The notes: generated by a model not told the origin, from the letters alone. DNA of 64,000 bases from Coix lacryma-jobi var. lacryma-jobi (GCA_009763385.1 CM019826.1:94472848-94536847); one strand, 5' to 3'; counted from the stretch's first letter, positions 42,659 to 54,695 are shown. Made by a program: numbers and translations.

Positions 42659-44665
42659 TGTTGGTAGTTCTTAGCTTCACTAAAGATAGAGCTAGGCAAC
42701 TATCCCCGGTAACGGCCCAGAAATGCTTGTTGACACTAGCCAACATCGTTACTAGGAGCAGACTATGGAATCTATTCCAGGCAACGGTGTCAGAAGTGCT
42801 TGAAGCATGTCCGGTCACTATACCTAAAGGAGTGAAGCTAAAGTAGCTATCTACTAATGTCAAGCGGGGTTGTCAATCCTGACACTAGTAGGAGCTGGCT
42901 AGAGAGATTGCAATCTACCAAGAGGAGATTCTGCAAGCGCACAGAACTATCGTAGTAGCACTTCGCCTAGGAGTACCAGGTGTCGATTTATTTGATCCCA
43001 AGGGAAGGCTAGGGTGGTGTATGAGTCGAGTCAAGGAGGGGATGAGAGTCGAAGAAAAGAGAAATGGGAAAAGGAGAGAAGGGAAAAGTGGGGATAGAAG
43101 GCTAGAAAGAATATGTGGGTGGATAGGTAAGGATGAAATGGATGGCTAAGGTAATGTGGATGGATAGGTAGTTAAGGGGTAACTAAGGGTAACTAAAGAT
43201 AGCTAACTAATATCTATTAACTACTCCTAGATAACCACGAAGCAAGATAACTACGAAGCAAGACAGGCAAATGTCAATATAGCAACTACGTTAAGTAAAG
43301 TTTTATTCCTATCTTATCAAGTATCGAGGCGTACTAGCATTTACCACTGACTTAGGTTGAATGCTAGCACAATGAGCCTCACTGTTAAACTGGGCCAACT
43401 ACGTGGTGGAATTCAAGGCGCACAGGGCTGTCACCACCTGCTTGCTACCAAAGCTATCCGGGGGTCCAGCCGTATCTGAAGGTAAGTCTATAACTAAGCA
43501 CCACGCTTAACTATATTCTAACTATCTCTATCCTAGCTTTGAATAGAGACACCCTTGCGGACGTCAGAGCAAATAGTTGACTTAATAAGATAAACACTAA
43601 ACTAACTAAGCAACCTATTGGCAAAGATCAATCACTAAGCACACTAGAGATTAACTACTATGGCTAAGTGAATTGAACTGTAGGATAGCTAGGTCACACT
43701 CAAGGTACTTGATAAAGTAATACTGAAAGTAATACTGAAAGTAATGCTTAAAGTAATACTGAGATAAAGATAAATGTACCTGAGATACAAGAGAGCAAAC
43801 TAGACCAGAGACGCCGGGAAATCAACCGACCTCAGATGCCAGTCGCTCGCACCCGCTTCTTAGCAAGCTCTACGCTCCTTTTACCAAGGACTTAGGCTGA
43901 GCTGTGCTAAACTAAGAGTCGCGCTGTAGCGAGGGCACTAGAGCTATACTCTCTCTACTAGCTAACCTACTTGCCTAAGCTCTCTAAGCTTCTAACCCAA
44001 CTCTCTGCTTCTCTTGCTTGTGTGTAGCTTTCTCTGGGATGGTACAAATGAAGTGGTGTCACCAGGGGGTATTTATAGCCTTGTGGAGTGAAGGGGGTAC
44101 TTATAGGGGGCAGCCAGCCGACCTAGAGCTAACCCTAGTGGCGGGCGCCAGCCCTAGGTGGCGGCCGCCACCCCCATCACCGTTGGATGCATTGCCTCTG
44201 CTTCAACGGCATCCAGGAGCTCCAGAGAGGCGGTGGTTAGGTCGGTTGCATGTCTGAGTAACCGCCTTTCAGCCTTGATCCACGCCACTCACTCCTGAGC
44301 CGTCCGATGCCACTGACCTAGTGACCAAGGGCCAAGATTTGGCCTTGGGATGATCACACGGATCAGTGACGTGGCAAAGGGGACAGTTGGGCCTCTCCAA
44401 GTGGCGGGCGCCACTTTTGGGTGGCGGGCGCCACCTCTGGCTGGCGGGCGCCACCCCACTCGGGTCCAAATGGGTCCTGGTGAGTGGGCTTGTCTCCTGG
44501 TGGGTCCATTCTTCAAATCTGGTCCAAATTCCTGCATTCAAATAAAATTCTATGGACATGTGGAATTTGGTTAGTTTGAAACCTATTTGACTACATTTCA
44601 TGCCTTTTTGGTGAACTTTAGGGTAAAATGTTGATGGTAAAATAGGTGTTTAAGGACCATGAACA
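42659..44665 (-). repeat. F 3' LTR
   Basis: As written on plus: TGTTGGTAGTTC to CCATGAACA. A TATA box (TATAAATA on minus) lies at 44070-44077. Three GTGGCGGGCGCCAC-type palindromes lie at 44401-44455. Confidence 0.92.
44401..44455. repeat. Palindrome cluster in F 3' LTR (3 copies)
   Basis: Three copies of GTGGCGGGCGCCAC or a one-base variant, about 20 bp apart, in U3. The 5' LTR of the same element has two (50161-50195), and C's LTR has three (32523-32577). Confidence 0.8.
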
Positions 44666-46405
44666 AGCTCCCCCAAGCTAACCTGTTGCTCGTCCTCGAG
44701 CAAAAATACGGTTTAAGCATTGAGCATGAAATAGATAGCAACTTAAGATGTATGCAAGTGAATATTGTATAGTGAGAAATAACTTAGCATATATCATTAA
44801 TCATAGCAATGTGGGGCTTATAGCTTTTCACTTCAAACATGCAAGAGTGAAATAAAGCAGTAGATAGGAAACTTTTATCTTGCTTAGGTTTGACTAGGAT
44901 TCTGTTTGAAGGTTTTTTCAAGGTTTTCAAAAGATAACAACTTGCTTAAGTCCTCCAAGATTCACTCAATCACTCAATGGTGTTTAAATCCTCACTTAGG
45001 CCAAAATGCAGCCTCTCCTATTTCTAAAGAATGATATGTGGAGTTATAGGTAGGCTAAGAATCACGAGCAAATTGCCTGATGTTTATTGCTAAGCTAGAC
45101 ACTCAGATCATAAGGAGCAGCAAATCATAAAAATTGATCAAGATGTGCATGTGTGGTTATGTGGAAATGTATAGAGAGATATTTCATAATCCTTCCTAGT
45201 TAATTTCTGGGGTCTAGAGCTAATGATAATTCTCTCTCTCTCTCTCCTTTTTTTTGAATACATAGTGAGTAGACAAAAGATGTGTCCTCACATTTTCTTA
45301 GGACATAGTCCTCTTTTGAGCTACTTTGCTCACTTTTTTTTATATTTCTCTCTCTTTTTTTTTAGCTCTAGATTTCCCCAGATATCTATAGGAAAGGATT
45401 TTTGAAATGGGTAGGGAAAGGGAGAGAAATGCTTATTCCCAGTGTAGGAATAGCATAAGGCTAGCAATGGGACGTTTGGCAAGGTATTGCATATCTCCGG
45501 TGTAGAGAATGAGCAATTTATTTGGTAGTTGCAAACTTCCAAAGTGGAAAGTAGGCAATTTATGGTGGGTGTGTGAATCTTGATTCAAAAGATATGATAA
45601 GCTTCTCTACTAAGATCTATGAGGTCTAACAAAGCTCAACACAGACAAAACTCTTTGTGGTTTTGACTAATGACTAACAAATATTTGGCTGGTGGTGGGA
45701 TGGGATAAAATCCAGGAGGAACTTTTAACAAGGTTTTCATGATTTTTAAAAGAAATCCTCCAGATTAGGTCCTAATTTCACTTTAGCAAGTTTAAAGAAT
45801 TACTCCATTTCTTACTAACTTTATTCACTAAGCATGATTTCAGTTAAAGCATGTGCAGCCCACAAAAGCTACAACTTAGAATAGACTAGTCATTCGAACC
45901 ATAACAATAGCATTTGCATGACATATTTCAAATCTTATTCAGGTTTCAACTTATTTAAGCAGATTTTATCAATTTTATTCTTGGAGTGGTTATTTAGGCA
46001 AGCATGTGACATTCAAAAGATACAAAATTTAAGAACTGGATGTAAAGTGTAGGCTTTGAGACATACCTTATTGGAGCGGGAGTCTCCCCCAAGCTGGCTT
46101 CTTGCTTGGTGAAGGGTCTTCTTCTTCTCAGTCGGAGCTCTTGTTCTCATTTTATTAAAAAGGGAAACTATCTAATGTTGTGAAAAGGGAAACTATCCTA
46201 TTTTAATATTTGATTGTTCTAACTAAGTTAACATATACCTATGCATAAAACTAATGATAACTGATTTTCTTTTAGTTTCATGCATGACATATGTTATTTA
46301 TTCAAAAAAGGGAAAATTGAAGGGAAAAATTAAAAGTAAAACCATACCTTAGGTCCATGGAATTTCGTCCTTATCGGGTGGATCTTCTTCTTTCTTGGGC
46401 ACTTC
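44666..46405 (-). other. F 3' noncoding region with polypurine tract
   Basis: AT-rich, with no ORF. It contains a (TC)n tract at about 45228-45247 (GA repeats on the sense strand). The polypurine tract is AGCTTGGGGGAGCT on the minus strand (44666-44679), beside the 3' LTR. Confidence 0.82.
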
Positions 46406-48226
46406 TTATCTCACTACTTCATCAGGTTCTTCTTCTTTTGGCACCTCTCCTTTGTTATGTGAGTTACACAACTCAGGAGGAGGTGGTTCTTTCTTTCTGC
46501 TCCACCTTGTTCTTGGGCGCCTCTTGTTGGTACGAACGGGTTTTGCTTCCTGCATGTTAGCGGCATATGCGGGACCACGGGAAAAAGAGAATATTTCCTT
46601 CCTCCCTCCCAATATCATTTGAATTTTACCACTTCCCACATACATGCAGGCATCAACAGTGTTCAAGATGGGTCTACCTAAGATTAGAGGCACATCTTTC
46701 CTATTTCCCATATCTAATATTATGAAATCAGCAGGAACATATGAACCTCTAATATGAACAGGTAAATCATTAACTATTCCTTCTACATAGCAAGTGGATT
46801 GATCAGCTAGCACAACATAGGCAGATGTGGATGACATGGGTGGAAAGAACGAGTTTTCATAGAAATATTTAGATAAAATGTTCACACTCGATCCTAGATC
46901 ACACATGGCATTTTTCAAGACTTCACCAAAGATTGAACATCTAATTATGGGACTACCAGGATCACCCTTTTTAACAGTCATGGTTTGATCTTCATAATAG
47001 TTAAAATGTTTTATTTCAACCATATTTGCAGTTTCCATGTCAGGTTTAGCAGGAATTTTGCCAGTTTCAAAAGATGGTATGATAGCAGCAAGTTGAGCTA
47101 ATTGGGTTTCTAACATCTTATTAAAGCTTAATTGATTCTTCAGAGCAGATGAGAAATCTTCCAATTTAGCATTTATATTCTCAAGGGTTTTATCATTCGA
47201 CATTAATTTCTTATTCAAAAATTCAGTAGTTCTACCTTGAGAGTAGACTAGATTTTTCAAGAATGAGAAGCTATCAGAATTCTGAAAATTAGAGCGGGGG
47301 AATGAATTGTTACATTGAGAATTTGCAGGCTGATTCCATCCTTGATTCTGTTGACGGAAACCATTGTTGTTGTTGATGAAGTTCAAATCTTCATGTAGCT
47401 CGGGGAAGTGGCTCCCAGAATGTCCGGTTTCTCCACAGACTTCACAAGTCATGTAGGATTCCAGAGATTGGACACTCTCGTGTTGGTTCATCTTCTCACA
47501 GCTGTCCAGCTTCTTTGCCAGCAGGTCCATCTTGGCCACGATCATGTCGGCCTCCTTAAGGGAATGTATACCTCGCTTACGGGGCTGCAATCTCTCATCA
47601 TTCCATCCTTGGTTCGAGACCATCTTCTCTATGAGGGCCTTGGCATCTGCAACATTCAGAGAAAAGAATGCACCGCCGGCGGCGGCATCCAAATGGCTTC
47701 TAGAGAGAGGGGTTAGGCCATGGTAGAACTTCTGGATCAATAGCCAGTCCTCCATACCATGGTGCGGACAAGCAGCGACATACTCTTGCAACCTCTCCCA
47801 AGCCTCGGGAAGAGATTCCTCGGCTTGTTGCGTAAAGCTGGAGATTTTGTTGCGCAGAGCATTCGTCTTGCCCATAGGAAAGAATTTGGTGAGAAAAGCA
47901 TTGGAACACTTGTCCCATGTGTCTACAGCGTTGCGATAGGTATAGAACCATTGCTTCACTTTTCCTAGCAAAGAGAAAGGAAAGAGACGAAGACAGATGG
48001 CTTCTTGGGTTATCCCCTTAATGGTGAAGGTGCCGCAAATCTCCAAAAATTGTTGGAGGTGAGCGTTGGCATCCTCATGAGCCTTGCCACAGAACGGGCT
48101 AGCTTGGACCATCATGACCAGAGCCGGTTTTAGCTCAAAATTGAGGTTGGCATCGATCACGTCTGGTCCTATCGCTACATTAGCGGCAGAAGGAGCAAAA
48201 AATTCATGAATGGTCTTGTTGGCCAT
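46406..48226 (-). CDS. gag-pro: F Gag-protease polyprotein
   Basis: A 606-residue ORF starting at the ATG at 48224-48226 (MANKTIHEFFAPS). The frame is open further upstream, but into the primer site and LTR, so this is the first sensible start. Residues ~40-200 form a Retrotrans_gag core (FLEICGTFTIKGITQEAICL, WDKCSNAFLTKFFP, EAWERLQEYV). A partial knuckle CEVCGETGH lacks the final Cys. An Asn/Gln-rich linker follows, then a retropepsin-like domain with DLGSSVNI at about 443 and LILGRPILNT near 515. The stop TAA replaces a GAA codon of C, costing about 18-20 C-terminal residues outside the domains. No RT follows. The frame is intact and may still be expressed. Confidence 0.88.
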   Translation of the reverse strand: MANKTIHEFFAPSAANVAIGPDVIDANLNFELKPALVMMVQASPFCGKAHEDANAHLQQFLEICGTFTIKGITQEAICLRLFPFSLLGKVKQWFYTYRNAVDTWDKCSNAFLTKFFPMGKTNALRNKISSFTQQAEESLPEAWERLQEYVAACPHHGMEDWLLIQKFYHGLTPLSRSHLDAAAGGAFFSLNVADAKALIEKMVSNQGWNDERLQPRKRGIHSLKEADMIVAKMDLLAKKLDSCEKMNQHESVQSLESYMTCEVCGETGHSGSHFPELHEDLNFINNNNGFRQQNQGWNQPANSQCNNSFPRSNFQNSDSFSFLKNLVYSQGRTTEFLNKKLMSNDKTLENINAKLEDFSSALKNQLSFNKMLETQLAQLAAIIPSFETGKIPAKPDMETANMVEIKHFNYYEDQTMTVKKGDPGSPIIRCSIFGEVLKNAMCDLGSSVNILSKYFYENSFFPPMSSTSAYVVLADQSTCYVEGIVNDLPVHIRGSYVPADFIILDMGNRKDVPLILGRPILNTVDACMYVGSGKIQMILGGRKEIFSFSRGPAYAANMQEAKPVRTNKRRPRTRWSRKKEPPPPELCNSHNKGEVPKEEEPDEVVR

Positions 48227-48387
48227 CGTGAAGATAGAACGAGGTAAGAAAGAAAGAAGTTGAAGAAGATGAAGGAAAAAGCTAAGAAGAGTTAAGGAAA
48301 GAAAGAATGGGGTAAGATGGGATTCGCTAAGCGGGAGCTTAAGCGAAGATAAATTCGACACGAACTCAACCGATACACCGATTGCCT

Positions 48388-48405
48388 TCCCCGGCAACGG
48401 CGCCA
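48388..48405 (-). promoter_or_regulatory. F primer-binding site
   Basis: On the minus strand, TGGCGCCGTTGCCGGGGA lies eight bases after the 5' LTR. This is the primer-site sequence typical of Athila-type elements. Confidence 0.85.
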
Positions 48406-48413
48406 GAAATGCT

Positions 48414-50405
48414 TGTTGGTAGTTCTTAGCATCACTAAAGATAGAGCAAGGCAACTATCCTCGGTAACGGCCTAGAAATGCTTGTTGACACTAGCCAACG
48501 TCGTTACTAGGAGCAGACTATGGAATCTATTCCAGGCAACGGTGTCAGAAGTGCTTGAAGCAAGTCCGGTCACTATACCTAAAGGAGTGAAGCTAAAGCA
48601 GCTATCTACTAATGCCAAGCGGGGTTGTCAATCCCGACACTAGTAGGAGGTAGCTAGAGAGATTGCAATCTACCAAGAAGAGATTCTGCAAGCGCACAGA
48701 ACTATCATAGTAGCACTTCGCCAGGGAGTACTAGGTGTCAATTTATTTGATCCCAAGGGAAGGCTAGGGTGGTGTATGAGTCGAGTTAAGGAGGGGATGA
48801 GAGTCGAAGAAAAGAGAAATGGGAAAAGGAGAGAAGGGAAAAGAGGGGATAGAAGGCTAGAAAGAATATGTGGGTAGATAGGTAAGGATGAAATGGATGG
48901 CTAAGGTAAGGTGGATGGATAGGTAGTTAAGGGGTAACTAAGGGTAACTAAAGATAGCTAACTAATATCTATTAACTACTCCTAGATAACCACGAAGCAA
49001 GATAACTACGAAGCAAGACAGGCAAATGTCAATAAAGCAACTAAGTTAAGTAAAGTTTTATTCCTATCTTATCAAGTATCGAGGCGTACTAGCCTTTACC
49101 ACTGACTTAGGTTGAACCCTAGCACAACGAGCCTTACTGTTAAACTGGGCCAACTACATGGTGGAATTCAAGGCGCACAGGGCTGTCACCACCTGCTTGC
49201 TACCACAGCTATCCGGGGGTCCAGCCGTATCTGAAGGTATGTCTATAACTAAGCACCACGCTTAACTATATTCTAACTATCTCTATCCTAGCTTTGAATA
49301 GAGACACCCTTGCGGACATCAGAGCAAATACTTGACTTAATAAGATAAACACTAAACTAACTAAGCAATCTATTGTCAAAGATCAATCACTAAGCACACT
49401 AGAGATTAACTACTATGGCTAAGTGAATTGAACTGTAGGATAGCTAGGTCACACTCAAGGTACTTGATAAAGTAATACTGAAAGTAATACTGAAAGTAAT
49501 GCTTAAAGTAATACTGAGATAAAGATAAATGTACCTGAGATACAAGAGAGCAAACCAGACCAGAGACACCGGGAAATCAACCGACCTCCGATGCCAGTCG
49601 CTCGCACCCACTTCTCTCTTAGCGAGCTCTATGCTCCTTTTACCAAGGACTTAGGCTGAGCTGTGCTAAACTAAGAGCCGCGCTGTAGCGAGGGCACTAG
49701 AGCTATACTCTCTCTACTAGCTAACCTACTTGCCTAAGCTCTCTGAGCTTCTAACCCAACTCTCTGCTTCTCTTGCTTGTGTGTTGCTTTCTCTGGGATG
49801 TTACAAATGAAGTGGTGTCACCAAGGGGGTATTTATAGCCTTGTGGAGTGAAGGGGGTACTTATTGGGGGCAGCGAGCCGACCTAGGGCTAACCCTAGTG
49901 GCGGGCGCCAGCCCTAGGTATTGGCCGCCACCCCCATCACCGTTGGATGCACCGCCTCTGCTTCAACGGCATCCAGGAGCTCCAGAGAGGCGGTGGTTAG
50001 GTCGGTTGCATGTCTGAGTAACCGCCTTTCGGCCTTGATCCACGCCACTCACTCCTGAGCCGTCCGATGCCACTGACCTAGTGACCAAGGGCCAAGATTT
50101 GGCCTTGGGATGGTCACACGGATCAGTGACATGACAAGGGGGAGAGTTGGGCCTCTCCAAGTAGCGGGCGCCACTTTTGTGTGGCGGGCGCCACCCCACT
50201 CGGGGCCAAATTGGTCCTGGTGAGTGGGCTTGTCTTCTGGTGGGTCCATTCTTCAAATTTGGTCCAAATTCCTGCATTCAAATAAAATTCTATGGACATG
50301 TGGAATTTGGTTAGTTTGAAACCTATTTGACTACATTTCATGCCTTTTTGGTGAACTTTAGGGTAAAATGTTGATGGCAAAATAGGTGTTTAAGGAGCAA
50401 CAACA
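48414..50405 (-). repeat. F 5' LTR
   Basis: A 1992-bp partner of 42659-44665, very similar. The clearest difference is one palindrome unit fewer near 50161-50195. TATAAATA (minus) lies at 49830-49837. Confidence 0.92.
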
Positions 50406-53023
50406 GTGATTGTCAACATGATGAGGGCTAACAAGGAGCTGTTGCCTTTCGACGATCATGAGAGAGCTCTCAAGCTACTCCATACTCTTGATCGATCGGT
50501 GTGGGATTCCAAGGTTCAGGCGATCATCGAATCACCTAACTATGAAAACCTCACGTGCGATAAGCGCTTCAGTAAGCTCAAGTCCATTGAGATTGACGCC
50601 ATGGCGAGGGCTTCTTATGAAAATCCTTTTGGCCCGTCGATGGCTTGGGTTTCTGGCTCTTCTGCTAACCCCTCTGGAGGTTTTGCACTCTCTTCTCTCT
50701 TTTCTGTCACAGAGGAGCAACTGGAGTCTTTGGGGGATGATGAGTTGGCTTTGCTCGCCAACCGGTTCTCGCGGTTGCACAACAACCGCATGAACCATTG
50801 CCGCGGAGGAGGACGCTCACGATGCTTTGAGTGCGGCGACCCCAACCACTTCATCGCCAATTGCCCGAAGAAGAACAAGCAAGTCTTCGGCAAGGTGGAC
50901 CATGGGCACAAGTACGACTCCGGCAAGCGCAAGGAGAAGTACGTCCCCGCGAAGCACAAGCGGAAGGGCGGCTTCAACAAGGAGTACATCAAGATGAAGT
51001 ACTTGGAGAAGGCCAAGGCTGAGCAGCGTGCGTTCTTCGCCACGCTCAGCGACATCGATGACTCGAATGACGACTCCGCTTCTTCAAGCGACGATGAGTC
51101 CGAGAAGAAGAAGAGGATCGAGGACAAGCTGAACGGCCTCTGCTTCTTCGCCAACGATGACGGCTTCTGCACCATGGCCCTCGGGAAGGAGGTCGACGGT
51201 GAGCTGGAAGACACTCCTCAGAACAACGACGATGACGACGACACCTCCCAGGTATCTCAGACCCCCGATGAGCTTTCTGCTGAGGTCGAGAAGCTTACTG
51301 CCGTGCTCCATAGTCAGGATAAGTTGCTTAGGCGTGCTGCTAGAGAGCGAAAGGAGTTTAGGCAGAAGTGGGAGGATACGGTGAAGGAACTTGAATCTGT
51401 CCAGTCCATCGTAGTTGTTACCGATGAGGAGGAGTGTGAGATGTGCACCACACACATGACTGACCTTCTCACTTTGAGAAGCAAGTATGCTGTGTTGGTA
51501 GGAGAGGTCGATGAGATGAAGGCTAGATCTTCGCTGTTGGGTGCATGCAAGTCCTGTGCGGGCTTGCAATCTGAGTTGGCAGAGAAGAATGTCGAGATTG
51601 TGTCTCTTGAAGAGGCCAACTTAGGTAGCACATGTGTGGCTAGGTGTGTTCTTTGTGAGGGTTTGGAGATGGAGATTGCGAATGTAAAGCATAACAAGAT
51701 GCAAACCGAGGAAGAAAACACATACCTTCGGACCATCTTGTCATGGGTGTCTAGTGGTGAGCCGCAGCTCGGGATGATGATCTCCCAATTCAAGCGAGCT
51801 GCTGGAGGTCCAGGTGTAGGTTTTGCTCCGGGTGTCGATGTTTCGTCCTTTGGTAAGATTGGAGAGTCGAGTGGTCTTAACCCATGTGAGAAGCCCAACT
51901 CCACCACTACTCCCAACCTTACCAAGATTCCACCCAAAGAGCCTCTCAAGCCTAACACCAAGACTGGGGTCTTTGTTGAACCTCCGAGAGCTCCACCCAA
52001 GAAACAATCATGGGCTCCCAAACCAAACCACCTCAAGAACAAGCTGGACACCATGCCACCCATCCAGGAGGAGCTTATGCCACAGAAGGGCAAAATGATC
52101 CACACCCACTACCGTGAGTACCAACAACCCCCTTTGAGAGCGGTGAGGTACCATTGTGAGCACTGTGGGAGAGAAGGACACTTGAGTGAGTTCTGCTTTC
52201 GGCGCAAGAGAGAGGCGCGCCGTGCAAAGGAGATGAACAACATGGACATGTACCATCCTTTCCATGATGTACATGTGCCAAATGTTCAGAGGCATGCTGC
52301 TAGGCCTAGAGGTCCGAAATCTCAAGTTCCTAGGCCTAGGCCGCGAGGAGAGCGTGCCCGGCGGGAGCCTGCAATTGTAGGCTATTGACCCCGTGGCGGT
52401 GGCTTTGTAGTTGAGCGTTTTCCCCCACCGCGTTTTGAGTATCGCGATGGACGCTCCTCCCTTAGCGGACCACGTTTTCCTCTACATGGTGATCGCTCTT
52501 CTCGTAGACGTGCTAGGAATGGTTTTTCTGCTAACCGTTCTTTTGAGCAGCCCGCCCAACACTGGTATTCTCCCTACTTCACTAACCCCAGTGTTGGACC
52601 GTATGCTCACCCTATGTCTTTTTATTGATGTAGGTGCGGATACATGGGTATATGCCGAGTCTCTGAGTGATGAGTGATTGTCAACTGGGATGATGCGCAT
52701 GTTCTTTGGCTTGTGTTGTGCAGGTTTCGAGCATGGATGCAGTGATCAGAGGCAAGGTGAAGGTCAAGTAGAGACGTGCTGTGCCGATGGACAAAGAGTG
52801 GCGAAGGGCGGACGTGAGGCTTGGACTGAGGGACCGGTGGCCTGAGGATCAGCTGTGGTGGCTGATAGCCTGGGACAGCGACGAGCGAAGACTTGCGGTC
52901 ATGTGTTGCCTAAGTCGTGGACTTGGGGACACGTGTCGGTGGACGGGGTGCACGGGCGGTGCATCCCCTCTACAGCTTTGGTTTGGTGGTAGAGCCAGAG
53001 AAAAACCATCGGGTGGACGGTTT

Positions 53024-53249
53024 CCAGGTTTGGGCCTCAAAACCTGGGTGCGGATGGTTTCCGAGTTTGGCCGCAAAACTCGGGCTGAGGACGGTTTCCA
53101 GGTTTGGGCCTCTAAACCTAGGTGCTGCGGGTTTACTGAGTTTGGGCCACAAAACTCGGGAGCTGGTGAGCTGGTTTCCCGGTTTGGGCCTCAAAACCGA
53201 GGGTTGGCTGTGAAGGCTGGTTTCCCGGTTTGGGCCACAAAACCGGGGG
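53024..53249 (+). repeat. U3 palindrome array, 6 units (K 5' LTR)
   Basis: Same unit types as in J. The matching array in the 3' LTR is at 62302-62527. Confidence 0.7.
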
Positions 53250-54040
53250 CGGAGTCCGTGAAAAGGACGCAGAGCGGTGGCGGCACGTGGCGGCAATCGG
53301 GAGGTTGCATCGAGGCAACGCTATGAGTTGTGCGGGCGTGGCCATCGGATCCACCTACCATCGAGTTGGTCCAGAATAACCTTAGGGTTTAGCTGGTTCG
53401 CTCTGTAAGTAGTTAGGGGTAGAGTGGGAATTAGGAATAGTTAGAATTAGGATAAGTAGGGGGAGACACCCACCTCCCCATCGATCTCAGTCATTTGCTC
53501 TTTGCTTCTAGGGTTTCCTGCTCTCCCACATCCCTGCTGTAGCAAACCTGAGATCCACAAAGAAGAGAGCAATACCTCTGTGCCCGTGAGATTTTGAGGA
53601 AGTGAGACCGTAATCTCACTATTGTAGCTTGTGGTAGCCACACGGTTACAAATTCGTGGTTGTGATTCGTGTTTTGCTTGTGTTCTTCGCGGGTTGCTTT
53701 TCTCCACGTTTTTCCCATTGATCGATCTCTCTACTCGGTGCGTCTCTTGCAAATCCGTTTGAACTGAGTATTTCTAGATCATGAGGCACTTCTTTCCACC
53801 GAAGAAAATCATCTCTAACCTCACGAGCTAGTAGATCGGTCGATTTTCATTTTGGATCGAGTTTGTTCCTTTTGTCCCGAATTCTTCCAATTCACCGATT
53901 TGGAGTTAGGTTCGAGCCATGATATCTTTGGGATAGCTCACTAACCTCCTAGGAACTCCTCATACCAAGTCTAAGCCTTAGTGCTTTTGATTCGAAGGAG
54001 ATCGGGTGATTTTCATGGAAGAACAGTGCAGTATCGGGAC

Positions 54041-54309
54041 CATCGGACGCTGTGTTCTTGAGCATCGGACGCTGAGTTGTTTACATCGGAGCGTCCGGTG
54101 CCACGTGTCGTCTGACAACGTTTTTGAAGGAACATCGGACGCTGACCATCGGAGAGCCCGTTGCCATCGGACGCACCGGGGGTCTAGCATCGGACGCTAG
54201 GGTTTCACTGTAGTAGCGTCCGATGCTTGTCCAGTAAGGTTCCAGAGAGGTCCTGTTTGCATCGGACGCATCCGGTGCTTGGCCATCGGACGCTGCCAGC
54301 GTCCGATGC
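54041..54309 (+). repeat. CATCGGACGC array (K 5' LTR)
   Basis: It occupies the position of the GACCGGACGC array of A, B and E, but nearly all forward copies read CATCGGACGC and several inverse copies GCGTCCGATG. A GTCCGGTG type persists in two places. Confidence 0.75.
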
Positions 54310-54495
54310 AGTGATTACTTCACTGTTTCGTCCGCAGTTTGATCGTTCGACTTCGGATTTGGTTTTGGGTTTTTGCGTTGGATTTCTGACTTCGCGCTCT
54401 ACAGAAATCGCACTTCCCGCTTTGCAAAATAGCCTGAATGAGAAAGTCCATCCTGTCACTAGTTGACTTGCGTGAACCTGGGTGAGAAAGTTTTT

Positions 54496-54555
54496 GTTGT
54501 GTCCCGCTATGTTCTTAGGGAACATCCACCCATTCTCTTGGATCGTGGACATCAC
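54496..54555 (+). ncRNA. Candidate three-way-junction RNA element (K 5' LTR)
   Basis: P1 pairs GTTGTGTCC with GGACATCAC (one mismatch). P2 is TGTTCT/GGAACA. P3 is ACCCA opposite TGGAT (one mismatch). The 3' LTR copy (63774-63833) has neither mismatch, so both are recent changes in this copy. Confidence 0.55.
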
Positions 54556-54683
54556 GCGCATCGGTTGTGCCTTTGGGTTTGATTCTCCGGATAGTGATGA
54601 CAAGTTTTCAAAAGGAATTTTTGTAGCTCCCATTCACCCCCCCCCCTCTGGTCGCTTTCTGATTGCACTTTCGGTCCTTCAAT

Positions 54684-54695
54684 TGGTATCGGAGC
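54684..54695 (+). promoter_or_regulatory. Copia K primer-binding site
   Basis: TGGTATCGGAGC lies two bases after the 5' LTR. It is identical to that of B. Confidence 0.88.

Larger units (their letters stand above)
42659..50405 (-). mobile_element. F: complete gag-pro-only Athila-like gypsy element
   Basis: A 7747-bp element on the minus strand. LTRs are 1992 bp (48414-50405, 5') and 2007 bp (42659-44665, 3'). GTGAT is duplicated at 42654-42658 and 50406-50410. A tRNA-type primer site and a polypurine tract are present. The only coding sequence is one gag-protease ORF; RT, RNase H and integrase are absent although both LTRs and all cis signals are present. It is therefore non-autonomous and presumably mobilised by a full-length relative. 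Element C is a second, older copy. Confidence 0.92.
42272..52630 (+). pseudogene. gag: Copia J gag (split by F; nonsense and frameshift)
   Basis: The first part (42272-42658) begins MDRGVVKPPFFDG and has a TGA at 42608-42610. Just before F's insertion point a net 20-base deletion relative to B removes the LFARFQ region and shifts the frame. The second part (50411-52630) is open through the first knuckle (CFECGDPNHFIANC), the Lys-rich linker, the acidic stretch, the charged coiled-coil region with CxxC pairs, and the second knuckle (CEHCGREGHLSEFC). It then meets a TGA at 52386-52388, where K has a Gly codon, before the natural TGA at 52628-52630. Confidence 0.88.
52637..54681 (+). repeat. Copia K 5' LTR
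   Basis: TGCGGATACATGG...GGTCCTTCA. It has six U3 palindrome units (53024-53249), a repeat array in which GACCGGACGC has become CATCGGACGC (54041-54309), and a three-way-junction candidate (54496-54555). Confidence 0.95.
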
